Positions 24,100-34,522 of a DNA stretch of 64,000 bases are shown here, one piece after another. The position numbers were made by a program, and so were the translations under genes. The stretch's first letter is position 1; each line of letters opens with the position of its first letter. The notes beneath the pieces are model-generated. The model searched no databases and was not told the origin of the DNA. It was given only the letters and a program-made list of their open reading frames with translations. Source of the stretch: Malachius bipustulatus (taxonomy: Eukaryota; Arthropoda; Insecta; Coleoptera; Melyridae); NCBI GenBank assembly GCA_910589415.1, contig OU342631.1, forward strand, positions 18,662,001 to 18,726,000. Reading direction: 5' to 3'.

Positions 24100-25146
24100 T
24101 TAATAACTAAGTGGTGGTTTTTGTTCATCAGGATCGACTCTTAAAATTTTATCCGCCAGAACCAGTTTATTGATGCTCTCCTGGTCGCTTCCACCAAAAC
24201 TCCTCGCTAGTTCAAACCCTCTCCTGAGCAGCTCTTTGCTAGGTTTCGGTAAGTACGGCGGAAACTCAATCTGGAACTTGATCCGCAAATTCCCTTTCGC
24301 TGGATAATTTTCCAATACAGGCATCCCCTCGTTATCGACCACTTTCTCGTAATCGAAAAAAACGACGTCGGTAATCGGCACCCTTATAGTTCTATGATCG
24401 ATCGTCTTAACAGTCACCATCGTCCCCAAGAGCGATTCCTCCAGACTTACTTTCCAAGTCATCACCAAATCGTCACCTTCTCTATGGAAAACCTCGTGAG
24501 GTCTGTCTTCGACGATGAAAATAATATCCGCCGGTATATGAATCGGGCTTTGGTCGCCTTCTTCGGGGAAAATTATTTCCGTCTCGGGTCTTATCCCGGG
24601 TTTTATGGGGATGTGGAGGATTTTCTCCCGGACTTCGGTTCTAGATCGAGTTTCGTCCATGAAAACGAGCCGGTGTATTTTCATCTTTTTCACTCCCCCA
24701 AAGAAAACTTCATGCAGAGTGAGACAGAGCGGGTGTCGAATCGGGGGTTGCTTCGTGAGAACGACTTTGCCTTTCGGACCATCGTACATCATCGGAGGAT
24801 TCTCGAGATAATCCAGGAGGTCAGCGTAAGGTGACATGGTGCCGAAGAATTCCTTATATGTCCGTAGAGGTTCACCGTGGTAATGGTATGGATGAATGTA
24901 GGTGTTTTTTGGGCCGGGAACACCATTTTTGAGGCCTTCTTCACCGTATTGATCGAAAACTGCTCGCGTTAAAGGATCGCTGAGCACATCATAGGCTTCT
25001 CCAATCAAAGCGAATACTTTTCCAGCGACTGGGTCTTTCAGTCTCTCTGGATTGAATTCCAATGCTAGTTTCCTGTACGCTTTCTTCACTTCTAGACTTG
25101 TGGCCGTTCTTGTTATTTGTAAGACTCCATAATAATCTATTCCCAT
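24100..25146 (-). CDS. Dnajb13: DNAJB13-type J-domain co-chaperone (radial spoke protein)
   Basis: This is a type II (DNAJB) Hsp40 of 348 residues. The J domain fills residues 1-70 (MGIDYYGVL start, EAYDVLSDP at 50-58, DQYGEEGLK at 65-73). There is no CxxCxGxG zinc region. The C-terminal substrate-binding domains follow (LHEVFFGGVKKMKIHR; EEGDQSPIHIPADIIFIVE; later GNLRIKFQIEFP). The J-domain HPD tripeptide, which stimulates Hsp70 ATPase, is replaced by NPE (32-34). As I recall, vertebrate DNAJB13 also lacks a canonical HPD, and the family is a radial spoke component (RSPH16) in motile axonemes, so this gene is probably expressed in sperm or ciliated sensory cells. I chose Met at 25146 because it aligns with the family MGxDYY start; an in-frame Met 15 codons upstream (25191) is possible. 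The frame is uninterrupted, so no intron is needed. Length is slightly over the ~316 residues of the human protein. Confidence 0.93.
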   Translation of the reverse strand: MGIDYYGVLQITRTATSLEVKKAYRKLALEFNPERLKDPVAGKVFALIGEAYDVLSDPLTRAVFDQYGEEGLKNGVPGPKNTYIHPYHYHGEPLRTYKEFFGTMSPYADLLDYLENPPMMYDGPKGKVVLTKQPPIRHPLCLTLHEVFFGGVKKMKIHRLVFMDETRSRTEVREKILHIPIKPGIRPETEIIFPEEGDQSPIHIPADIIFIVEDRPHEVFHREGDDLVMTWKVSLEESLLGTMVTVKTIDHRTIRVPITDVVFFDYEKVVDNEGMPVLENYPAKGNLRIKFQIEFPPYLPKPSKELLRRGFELARSFGGSDQESINKLVLADKILRVDPDEQKPPLSY

Positions 25147-25191
25147 ATTGATATACGCTGATGTGATACAAATGTTTTTTGGTAGTGACAA

Positions 25192-26965
25192 GATACTACA
25201 AATTCAAATTTGACAGTGATAGGGTGATAAGTGACAGTTGTTATAAAAAATAATAATTTGTCTCCTTTAAAAATCTGCTTTTTAAGAATGAAGAAATCAA
25301 TGATTTTTCAAGTAATTATAGAGGATGTTGGTAGAGGAATTGGAATAATTAAGGAAGAATGAGAATGGAAAGACAAATCACCGAGGGGAAATGACTGATG
25401 CATTAAAAATTGAAAAATAAGGGAAAAAAACAATTTAGACCCATTCAAGGTTACTTCACTGCAAAATTGTCTCATTATGTGATCTCGGATGTGATCAATC
25501 TTGAGACCATTTTATAAAAAGTTGGCACTTTCTTCTATACAACAAGTAACAACTGTATTATCTTCCCTGACACTTCAATTTTTTTTTAATTTCATATGTT
25601 ATTTCACCCATGAATACTTACTATAGAGACGGAAAGTCAGTGACGTGGAAAGTTGAGAGAGTAAACAAGTCATATCGTAAAATTAAATTTCCATTCAAGG
25701 GCTTTCAAAATCGATACTTCGACCTTTACAAACACAACACACAACACCAGTCCATCAAGATATAGTTGAAAATCACGTTTTCCTCTTTGTTTGATCGACA
25801 TTACATTATTATTTGGAAGTGAGATTTCCACCCACATGCACAATGTCTCTGAGTAACTATGAGGGTGGACTCAATTTGTTTTCAAAGTCAACAGCAGAGA
25901 ATTTACTGGCGATTTTCACAAAGATCGCAAATCTCAAACGAATTCATATAAAACGTTATGCAATTTCTCAATTAGTAGCTCCACCATACCCACTAGACTT
26001 CAAGCTACTCGACAGTCTTGGTGTAGGTTTTTCCCTCGAACCCAAAAGCAACCGCGCAGAACTCGAGGGCGCGATATTCCCGAAAAATATGATTTTTGTA
26101 ATTCGCAAGGGCGGCCAAGTGTTCCAAAAATGATGGGGAATATTTCCCAAAAATGGGTTTTTACGAAATATCTCAAAAATCGGGGCCAAAAGATATCCCA
26201 TTTTTTAAGTGACATTTGGGAATAGGATGGGTGAGGTGAACGTGAAATTAGCCTATTTTTTATCTTGATTATCAAATAAATAAATAAATAAATAGAAAAT
26301 AGCTATAACGCGTAAGAAATTTGTTTAATATCTCAATTTTTGACGAAATGGTGGCTTTTTTGTGTTAGAGATCATTGGAAGATGAGAGAGGACAGGGAAA
26401 TGGAAATTCCTGTTTTGTGCCAGAACTATGAGATAGACGGGTAGTCGAAATGATCTTTTATAGATTTTTGGATGTTCTTTAGGATGCCTCAAACTGCATT
26501 TGCACAGTTTTCGAAACCTATTTTTGGTCATTTTTTCCCTTTTTTGGACCAAATTTATACTTTTTGAACCACTTGGCCGCGCTTTCAAGAGCAAAATCAG
26601 TCAAAACCAAAAACCAGATTTTTAGAAAGAGCGACCTCAAAAACATAGGCACTCCATACTTTGGTTTTCCGACGAGATTTTTTTTGTCTAAAATGAGGTA
26701 CCTATCTGAGGAATGATCTTCTTCTTTCTTAAATGGCTTTGGGCACCCTTGTGCTTTTAGCTCTGACCAATGGTAATTACATGGTCATTTTCGTAGATAA
26801 AATTTGGACTATCCTGTATTGTATAGTGACGACCAACAATAGTTGGAACCATATTGAAAAAATGCCAAAAAAAACTTGTATAGGAAAAAGTAATTAATTA
26901 TTTTTTTTCTTTTATGTGCCATATATTTCTCCATATTTTAATACTTCTTATCTTTTCTTTTACAG
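25192..26965. other. Spacer between the two head-to-head genes
   Basis: No gene is recognised. It should hold the DNAJB13 promoter and possibly the promoter or an upstream intron of the RA-domain gene. A (AAAT/AATA)n run lies near 26273-26296. The 106-aa plus frame (25813-26133) and the overlapping minus frames (25968-26275) have no family motif. The patch near 25980-26080 is somewhat GC-richer and could hide an exon, but I cannot support one. Confidence 0.4.
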
Positions 26966-27081
26966 AGTATTGTACACATTCCGGTTGTAGTTGTCATCGT
27001 AAATACGAGAGAATGCAGGAAGATCCTACCGCTCCGCTGATTCCTGGCGGATCTTCAGGTCAAAGTTCCTCAGAGAGTGTG
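26966..27081 (+). CDS. RA-domain adaptor gene, exon 1 visible (N-terminal)
   Basis: The exon is bounded by a polypyrimidine tract with TTTTACAG before 26966 and by GTG|GTAAGT at 27081/27082. The likely start codon is the ATG at 27013 (context GAGAGAATG, A at -3), giving 23 residues: MQEDPTAPLIPGGSSGQSSS and ESV. The frame is also open upstream through the acceptor (reading TYR-CYS-THR-HIS...), so an alternative start in an earlier exon is possible. The segment is low in structure (Pro/Gly/Ser-rich), typical of a flexible N-terminal tail. The exon ends in phase 0, matching exon 2. Confidence 0.7.
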
Positions 27082-27278
27082 GTAAGTGTTGCATTTTAAC
27101 GATCATTGTCGACTCCTACATCAGTAAAGTGACGTATTTTTTTATAAATTTTAACAAATGACTGCTTTTCAAAAGTAGAAATGAGTTGTTAGCAGTTCGT
27201 TGCATATACGAGTACATCCTAGATAAACCTTGCATAAATCACTTGTACTAATCCTGCCGTTTTTAATGTCCTCATCAG

Positions 27279-27462
27279 GAGACTCAACAACAGATGAAGT
27301 TCTACGAGGAGAACAGCTCAGAGTGCCATAAAGTGATAGTAGAGCAAAAATTAAACGCACATGATGTATGCAGGCTGTTGGCCCTGAGGGTGAATAGACC
27401 GCAGGACGACTCCGATTCTACCAGATTTTCCATCGTCGAATGTTGGGAAGGCTACAGTGCTG
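27279..27462 (+). CDS. RA-domain adaptor gene, exon 2: first half of RA domain
   Basis: The acceptor is CTCATCAG before 27279 and the donor GCTG|GTAAGG after 27462. The exon begins in phase 0 (ETQQQMKFYEEN) and ends one base into a codon. The core reads ECHKVIVEQKLNAHDVCRLL, then a charged loop (NRPQDDSDST) and FSIVECWEGYSA. In RA domains of Grb7/10/14 and of MRL proteins (RIAM, lamellipodin, Pico), a strand of this kind is followed by the DVCxLL helix and then by a strand that leads into an E-R-x-x-E-DHE motif. That motif is supplied by exon 3. RA domains of this kind bind activated Ras or Rap1 at membranes. The family call rests on pattern resemblance only. Confidence 0.75.
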
Positions 27463-27789
27463 GTAAGGTTTTTGGGATTTTTGGAATGTACTTTTAATGT
27501 TTAATTTTGCATGCACTTGGGTTTTTCACATACTTACTAATTTAGAGGACATATTATGTTTCTTTCTTTCGACTAATCAGTGGTATCAGTGTCAACTTTA
27601 TTTTCCCATGCTTAGGTAAAAATGTTTGATATTTTGTTTTACCAACTGAATGAAAAATGTTTTTGTTGTTAATGGTACAAGTTTGTGAACTTGGGAGGTA
27701 AAACTAGTTGCAACAAAAACGTTTCTAGCATTCTTCTTCCCCTTGTCACAGGTTTCTAGAGCTTCTTCGGACTCGTGCTGTTCCTTTTC

Positions 27790-28452
27790 GGGTTTTAAAA
27801 GAAACCGTTTTTAGAGAAAATGCATGAGGATCTCAGTTATTTCAAAAGATACGAAGTCGGTTAAATTGGGGCAAAGTTCCGTATTTTTGTGCTGATTAGT
27901 AATCTAAAAAAAATACGAGCTCTGTCATTATTAGTTGTCAAAATATTAGAAAAAATACGAAATTTTGCAATTTTTAATGCAAAATTTCATGACCAATCAA
28001 GCTAGCCCTTTTTAACCGAAACATTATTAGGACACTTCAAAAAGGAATCCAAAAATAATTTTCAAATCTCTAGCACTTCAAGATGGGCGAAAAACGATAG
28101 TGATGCTCATTTCTTATATGGACGTCATTCATATTAGATTTTTTTTTTTAGATTAGATATTAGATATTTCAAAGTGTTATCCTTCTGGTAATCAGAAAAA
28201 TAAATTGCGTTCAAAAGTGGAAAAATCCAATGTGGCGCCCATAAGAAAATCGAAAGTTTGACTATGATGTTTTCCCATCTAGAGAGCTAGAGCGATCTGA
28301 AAATTATTTTTGGATTCCTTGCTGAAAAGTGTCCTAATACTGTTTCGGTTAGAAACATCTAGCTTGATTGGTCATTATATAAAAAAAATTAAACAAAAAT
28401 ATCAAATTTCGTATTTTTCCATGCATTTTTTCTAAAAAACGGACACCCTGTA
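27790..28452. mobile_element. Foldback element related to family A
   Basis: The left arm (CCGTTTTTAGAGAAAATGCA from 27805, then GTCGGTTAAATTGGGGCAAA) is mirrored at the right, ending TTTCTAAAAAACGGACACCC then TGTA at 28452. Inner segments (TGACCAATCAAGCTAG near 27991 and TCCAAAAATAATTTTCAAAT near 28049) are mirrored near 28358 and 28293. GTCGGTTAAATT also occurs in the family A arms. No gene. Confidence 0.65.
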
Positions 28453-29095
28453 GTGTTTACAATATCAAGTAATATTTGCTAATATGTATTGACTGAAATA
28501 CGAGCTGAAATATAATTTTGATTATTCTGACAGATTCCTTGTTCAATTTTAATCAAAAAAGGATTCCTAATTTTTTTTTTTTTTTGGGAGGGGGGGCAAG
28601 TAAATATTCTTCAGTGGGAGCTTTTTAGATGAAGTGAGTGTAGTTCCAGTTCACCTATTTTATAGTAATTATTTATTTTTAAATTGCTGGAAAATCAACA
28701 AATTCTGGTCTGCTCGTTGCGAGGTCCGATTTGACAAGTTCTGGTCCACTCGAAAATTTTTTTTTTCAAGGTCCGGAATAAAGAAGGTTAGGTCAGCTCA
28801 AAAATTCGAGCTTTATGTAAGCAAACCTTGCAAGAAAAAATTCGAGCTGACCGGGCCTTTGTAGAATCCATATACTTCATTATAACTTTGCGATCCACTA
28901 ACTCTCCTTGGATAATGCCAAAAATATCGAAAAATTTATAAAAAATGGCTTATTGTACATATACATACCTACTTATCCTTAATTGTGCCTTTTAGAATAT
29001 TTTTCTATTTTTTCTGAACTGTTTCGCGTAAAAAATTAATTACTTAATGAAAAATATTTGACACCCTCTCGAAAAAAGAAGTGCCGAGACGATTT

Positions 29096-29470
29096 ACAGG
29101 GTGACAATAATCTACCACCGTTATTGTGTGGCTAATTTGGTTGTTTTAAGAACACAGATTCGGCAATTTCGCAAAGTTTAGCAGAATTTTATATTTACAT
29201 AAAGTCGTCATGACCAATCCATCTAACATTTCAAAAATTCTGAAACCCTACAAGGTTTTCAGGTTTTTATAGTAAAATTTTTTTCTTTCTAACGCCATAT
29301 TTTTTATGTCATTCGATCTACAAAAAAATTATCACGTTCAACCTTTTCTTTCAAATTTTGTTCATAAAAAAAATACATTTTTACCACGAATGACGTCAAT
29401 ATGAAGTCATATTATTGCTTGCCTTATGGTTGTTTATAACATTGGAAGAAATTTTTTTTTCCTTCAAATT
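29096..29470. repeat. Half of a family A/B-like foldback
   Basis: It begins TACAGGGTGACAATAATC near 29096. It continues with TGACCAATCCATCTAACATT, a degraded ACGCCATATTTTTTATGTCA block and GACGTCAATATGAAGTCATA near 29392, then CTTGCCTTATGG. The order matches one arm of the elements at 5107 and 6140, and the opposite arm is missing. Confidence 0.5.
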
Positions 29471-30022
29471 ACCCCTAAATTAAATTAAATCTATTTACAA
29501 AGTGTTTGATTACTTCTTGGTCTGATGATTGCCTAAATGCCAAAACATGTAACCACGAGAATATAAAAATTTAGTCTCAAATTTAAAGGAAGTTGGTAAT
29601 ACTTTTCTTCGTCTTATAACAAATAAATATTTAGTTCTTTTCACCTTCCGAATCACCTTGTGTCAGAAATGAGATGTTGATTCACATCTCTCATAAAAGT
29701 TCAAAGGAAGTAGTTTTTTTTTCCTTTTCAATAAAATATAAAGACTTGACAGGATGGAGTAATCTGACGCTTGATGGTAACTCTTAAAGTAGATCTAGAT
29801 TAGCATAGCAGAGTACCCATCTCATTGTATTTTCTATATATAGTCCAGACATAAAAAAAGGAACCCAAGAAGTCTGATTGTTTTTTTTTTATTATTGACT
29901 TCGGTATTGGTGTCGTCTTGTTTTCTTATTATCTTGTCTGAAGTGTGACCTACCCGAGTGGTCTAGTGTCTAGTAAACAACCAAACAAGTAAAGCACCGT
30001 AATTCCTGGAATGTTTACTGTT

Positions 30023-30090
30023 TATTCGAGAGAATATTGGATTCATTATTCGAGAGAATATTGGATTCCATTATCCAGGAATATTGCCTG
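30023..30090 (+). repeat. 24-base tandem duplication
   Basis: ATTCGAGAGAATATTGGATT occurs twice with a 24-base period (30024 and 30048), followed by a degenerate third piece (CCATTATCCAGGAATATTG). The 122-aa open frame over it (30011-30379) starts with the repeated peptide and shows no family motif. Confidence 0.7.
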
Positions 30091-30380
30091 GTCTGGAGTA
30101 AATGAACGTCATGTCGGGCCGGTCTATTCTATAAAAGTATCGAATCACGCGAACTCGAGATTATTGTTATCTAGTGGGAAAACAATAAATTTTTATCAAT
30201 TATGTATTTATTCTTGGAAACGATTCTTCTTCATGTGCCATACCCATTATCTACTTACCAAGTCTAGACGATTTCTAGATCTAATAGCTTTGTATTACAT
30301 ACGTACATGCAAAACATACCTACAGCCTACTGGTGGTTTCCAACGCAACATTGGAATTCCGTTTACTGTAAAAACCTAAA

Positions 30381-30562
30381 ATTCGATTATATGTTTCCTT
30401 ATTGTTCCCAATGAGATTGGACTAAAAACTTTTTCTCCATTGCCTCGAAAACGGCTCAACAGACTTTAAATGTAACTGCAGCAACAGAAGCAGCTTTTCA
30501 ATCTTAACAAATGACCCATTTAACATTCCTTTTCTAAAACAATAAGGAAACATATAATCGAA
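30381..30562. repeat. Exact 26-base inverted repeat around 130 bases
   Basis: ATTCGATTATATGTTTCCTT plus ATTGTT (30381-30406) is mirrored exactly at 30537-30562. The enclosed part contains AACAGAAGCAGC and AATGACCCATTTAA, which recur in the same orientation near 31931 and 31967, on the other side of the next foldback. Confidence 0.65.
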
Positions 30563-30579
30563 TTTTATTTAATTACCCT

Positions 30580-31800
30580 GGGGGTGGATGTTACCCCTTC
30601 TAGGGGGTGAAAAATGTTTCATTAATAAGAATACTTCCAGGAATGGATGGATTGACTAATTCTAAGCAACTTTTGTTCTTAAAGTTTTTTCTGAAAATCT
30701 ATACTTTTCGACTTATTCGCGAGTAAATTAAAATTTTTCAATAACGAATAAATCCACGTTTTAAGACGGATTTTCGCGAATAACTCAAAAAGTAAGTATT
30801 TTATCGAAAAAATAATTCTTACTAGAAATGTAGCTTATAAAAAAACAAAACCGAGTGTCGGATTTACGGTGCCTTTAGACCCAATGAAAACGGAATGATA
30901 CCTAGTTGAAGGTTGGTTTTATTCATCAAACGCCAAAAATGAAGTTTCAACGTGAAGTTAAGTACCAAAAACCGATGCATTTTTTTGAGGAATCTGTTGA
31001 AATCTTTTTTGAAGTGCTTGAAAAAGCCTTTATTTTTGTTTTTTTTTAAAGTCCCTTAAATCAAAACTAAGCGAGTTATGACGAAAATAATGTTGGTACC
31101 TTTTTTTCGGCGTCAAAAAATTTACAAATCACCCACTAATGACCACCCCAATTGAAAATAATCGTTTACCATTTTACAATTCACTTTGTTTATGTACTTG
31201 GGGCATGTTCTAGAAGTTTGGCCAGTTTAAAAGTGCTTAGTTTTAAATAGCGATTATTTTTAATTGGGGTGGTAATTAGGGGGCGATTTTGACATTTTTT
31301 TTGACGCCGAAAAAATACGGGCCAACATTATTTTCGTCATAACTCGCTTAGTTTTTATGTTGGGGACTTTTATAAAAAAACAAAAATGAAGTTTTTTTCA
31401 AGCCCTTAAAAAAGGGTCCATGAAGTTCCCTCGAAAAATAGATTTTTTTTTGGTAACTTCACATTGGAACTTTCAATTTTTGTGCTTGACGAATAAGAAT
31501 CAACTTTCAACAAGCTATCACTCCTTTTTTATTGGGTCTACAGACACCGTAAATATACATATGTACATTCTTTTTGTTTTTTATGGGCTACATTTTTATA
31601 AAGAATAATTTTTTTGGTAAAATTAATCGCGAAAAACCGTCTGAATACGTTGTTTATTGACTTTCAGAAAGAATTCTAGAATAAAAGTTGCTTAAAATTA
31701 GTCTAGAATATCTATCCATTCCCGGAATTATTTTCAATGAAACATTTTTTTTTCACCCCCGAGAAGAGGTTTTCATTTTTCACTCCCAAGGTAACAGCAA
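30580..31800. mobile_element. Foldback element with stacked arms
   Basis: GGGGGTGAAAAATGTTTCAT near 30603 is mirrored by ATGAAACATTTTTTTTTCAC near 31737. ACTTATTCGCGAGTAA and ACGGATTTTCGCGAATAACT on the left are mirrored by AATCGCGAAAAACCGTCTGA near 31627. An inner palindrome has AAGCGAGTTATGACGAAAAT near 31069 mirrored by ATTTTCGTCATAACTCGCTT near 31331. Open frames inside are palindrome translations. I see no transposase. Confidence 0.65.
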
Positions 31801-32174
31801 CTATCCTGGCACGGGGTCAATTTTGGAGTAGAGAGGTAGTAGATCCAAATTTTTGTGCAAATCGGTGTTGTTTGGCAAAATTATACGGGAAAAAGGTAAT
31901 TTGCCAAAAATGCTTAAAATGTAATTGGAACAGCAGAAGCACCTATAAATGTCAACTAATGACCCATTTAAAGTTTCTTTCTAAAACATGTAGGGAATAC
32001 CCTATGCTGCGTCATGTAAGTCCCTAAACCCGGTATAATAATCGATTAAGCATTCGTAGTATGTATAAAGTAAATTTGATGATGTATTTTTTTAATCATA
32101 GTCAAAAGAAATTTCAAAAATAAGAAAACTGTTTTTCTCATAAACATTTGTCGAGATAAAATTGAAAAAAAAAA

Positions 32175-33043
32175 TACAGGGTGAGGCGTGAGAACCTTAA
32201 TTAGGGCATTTTTATATGGAGAAGTCCTGGGAGTAGAAGTCTAAAAATTTGTACGTGTATAATTTCGATTTTGACGAGCTGAACTAAAATATTTACAACC
32301 CCTCACCATTTCCGGTTATACCGGAAGTTGCCATCAACTTTCTTATTTTAAATGGGACAGCCTGTATATTATTACATTTCCAGATTGTCTGAATAAATGT
32401 AATAAAAATGGTGTTTATAGTTCAAAATTGGAACGAGTGGTTTATGAGTTATAAACAAATGAAAATCGCAATTTTCCATTTTCAAAGCAGCTTAGATCGA
32501 AAACGGGTCAAGATAGATGAAAACGGCTTACATGTCCCTATCTTAACTTTTCACGTAGTATCTTGTAGTGCTGATGAAATTTGTATACAAAGTGATGAAA
32601 AAAGGGCCATTTTCAAAAAAAATTTATAAAAAATATTTTTTTTTTGTAGGTACTCTAGCGTAGTATATAAAAAGTTAGGATAGGGACATGTAAGCCGTTT
32701 TCCGATATCTTGACCCGTTTTCAAACTAAGCTGTTTGAAAATGGAAAATTACAATTTTCATTTGTTTATAACTCATTAATTGGTCGTTACAAATTTGAAC
32801 TGTAAACATCATTTTTAATACTTTTTTTCAGGCAATCTGAAAATGTAATAATATACAGGCTGTCCCATTTGAAATAAGAAAGTTGATTGCAACTTCCGGT
32901 ATAACCGGAAATGGTGAGTGGTTGTAAATATTTTAGTTTAGCTCGTCAAAATTAAAATCATAAATGTACAAACTTTTAGACTTCTACTCCTAACACTTCT
33001 CCATATAAAAATGCCCTAAGGTTCTCGCGCCTCATACCCTGTA
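32175..33043. mobile_element. Foldback element with the shared inner core (copy 3)
   Basis: This 869-base element starts TACAGGGTGAGGCGTGAGAA and ends mirrored TTCTCGCGCCTCATACCCTG then TA. CCGGTTATACCGGAAGTTGC near 32313 is mirrored by GCAACTTCCGGTATAACCGG near 32890. Inside are ATAAACAAATGAAAATCGCA near 32452 and GAAAACGGCTTACATGTCCC near 32519, with mirrored copies near 32690-32770. A buried element end (CAGCCTGTATATTATTACAT near 32357) marks the border between the outer arm and the core. Confidence 0.75.
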
Positions 33044-33453
33044 TATAAGAGTTTTTGGTTATAACTCGTGTAAATTTAAACTGATTTTGCTGAAACTTGG
33101 CATGAATACTAAACTAACAAAAATCTTCAATTTGACTGTTTCAGGTTTTGTAGATGTCTTCCAGTGACGTAGATATTCGTTTTTTTTAATTTTTATTTCT
33201 TGCCCCTCCCTATCTTTTACGCCACTGACTTATTGCAAATACAAAAACGTTATTCAATAGCCACTATTTGCAATAAAGTCAGTGGCGTAAAAGATAGACA
33301 GGGAAAAAAAGAAAAACCTCTGAATATCTACACCACTGGAAGACGTCTACAAAACCAAATTCGAGAAGTTTGTTTATTGTTTCATCAAAATCGGTTCAAG
33401 TTCAAACGAGCTATTAATTACCAAAAACTTCTTATTTTTTTTAACACCCTGTA
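33040..33453. mobile_element. Foldback element with GTGGCGTAAAAGAT motif, copy 1
   Basis: TTTTGGTTATAACTCGTGTA near 33054 is degenerately mirrored near 33400-33430. TCTTTTACGCCACTGACTTA near 33213 is mirrored by TAAAGTCAGTGGCGTAAAAG near 33275, and the outer TAGATGTCTTCCAGTGACGT near 33150 by CCACTGGAAGACGTCTACAA near 33333. The right end is ACACCCTGTA at 33453. No gene. Confidence 0.6.
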
Positions 33454-33550
33454 TCTCTAAAACGGAGTGTTTTCAGACAATGTTAATGGAGAAAAAATGT
33501 TTGCTTTGACGCGCCCTACTACCCCTAAAAGTTTGTCGGCATATTTATTA

Positions 33551-34406
33551 TACAGGGCTAAATTTAAAGAAGCAGTTCCTCTCATAAATAGGTATAACTT
33601 TAAAAAATTAATTTCATTCAAAATGATTTTCCCTCTCTATATTTTACGCCACTGAATTTATTGCAAAAACAAACACGTGATTCAACAGCCCATGCATTTT
33701 AGAACAAAAAAGTGTTTTATAGTTTTTTCATATGCCGCACTGTTTCTGAGATATTTTAAGTTTTCTCAGATAATGTTGGGCCGTTTACATTGCGAAATTA
33801 TTGATCTCATTAAAAGTTATCCTGACTCGGAGTTTTTATCCAAAATGTTATTCTTAACACTTAGTGACATTGCTTGAGGAAACTTTTTTTTGCCTGAGGA
33901 AAGTTTCTCAAAAACGGTGCCGCCGTACGAAAAAAACAAGGAATACTTTTTTCGTTTTTTTCTTTCAAAATGCATGGACTATTGAATTTTACGTTTGTAG
34001 ATTTGCAATATAGTCATTGGTGTAAACTATAGGGAGAGAAAAGGAGCACCAACCCTGAATTATATTAGTGACAATAATGACTGAGGAAACTTAAAAAAAA
34101 AAGTCTCAAAAACAGTGGACCGTATAAAAATAATAAAGAATAAGTACTTTTTTGTTCCAAAACATGTGGGCAATTGAATAACGGGTTTATAATTTCAATA
34201 AAGTCAGTGGCGTAAAAGATAAGGAGGGAAAATGGGTTCCAACTCTTAATATCTACGCCACTGGAAGACGTCTATAAAATCTAAAATACTGAAACTAGAG
34301 ATCTTAATTTGCTTATTGTTCGTGCCAAGTTTCATCAAAATCGGTTCAAATTTACACGAGTTATAACCAAAGACTGTTATATTTTTTAAAACTATGACAC
34401 CCTGTA
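33551..34406. mobile_element. Foldback element with GTGGCGTAAAAGAT motif, copy 2
   Basis: It begins TACAGGGCTAAATTTAAAG and ends ATGACACCCTGTA. TTTTCCCTCTCTATATTTTA-CGCCACTG near 33623-33651 is mirrored by CAGTGGCGTAAAAGATAAGG near 34206. A third half-copy of the motif (GTCATTGGTGTAAACTATAG) lies inside near 34012. The right arm, from CGCCACTGGAAGACGTCTA to TTACACGAGTTATAACCAAA, matches copy 1. Confidence 0.55.
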
Positions 34407-34522
34407 TCTTTTAATCGAACGTCATTTTGAGCTGAAATTTATTTTTTCACTTCATATTTATGCGAGGAACTACCCCTTTAAATTTGGCCCTATACAACCT
34501 GTATACCTACATATATACGTAA

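Noticed and set aside
24394..24834. 146-residue plus-strand frame
   Set aside because: It lies wholly antisense to the DNAJB13 coding sequence and has no motif; it is a shadow frame.
25813..26133. 106-residue plus-strand frame upstream of the RA-domain gene
   Set aside because: No recognisable domain, and overlapping open frames on the other strand; I could not find splice sites joining it to 26966.
30011..30379. 122-residue plus-strand frame
   Set aside because: The start is a 24-base tandem duplication and the rest has no motif.
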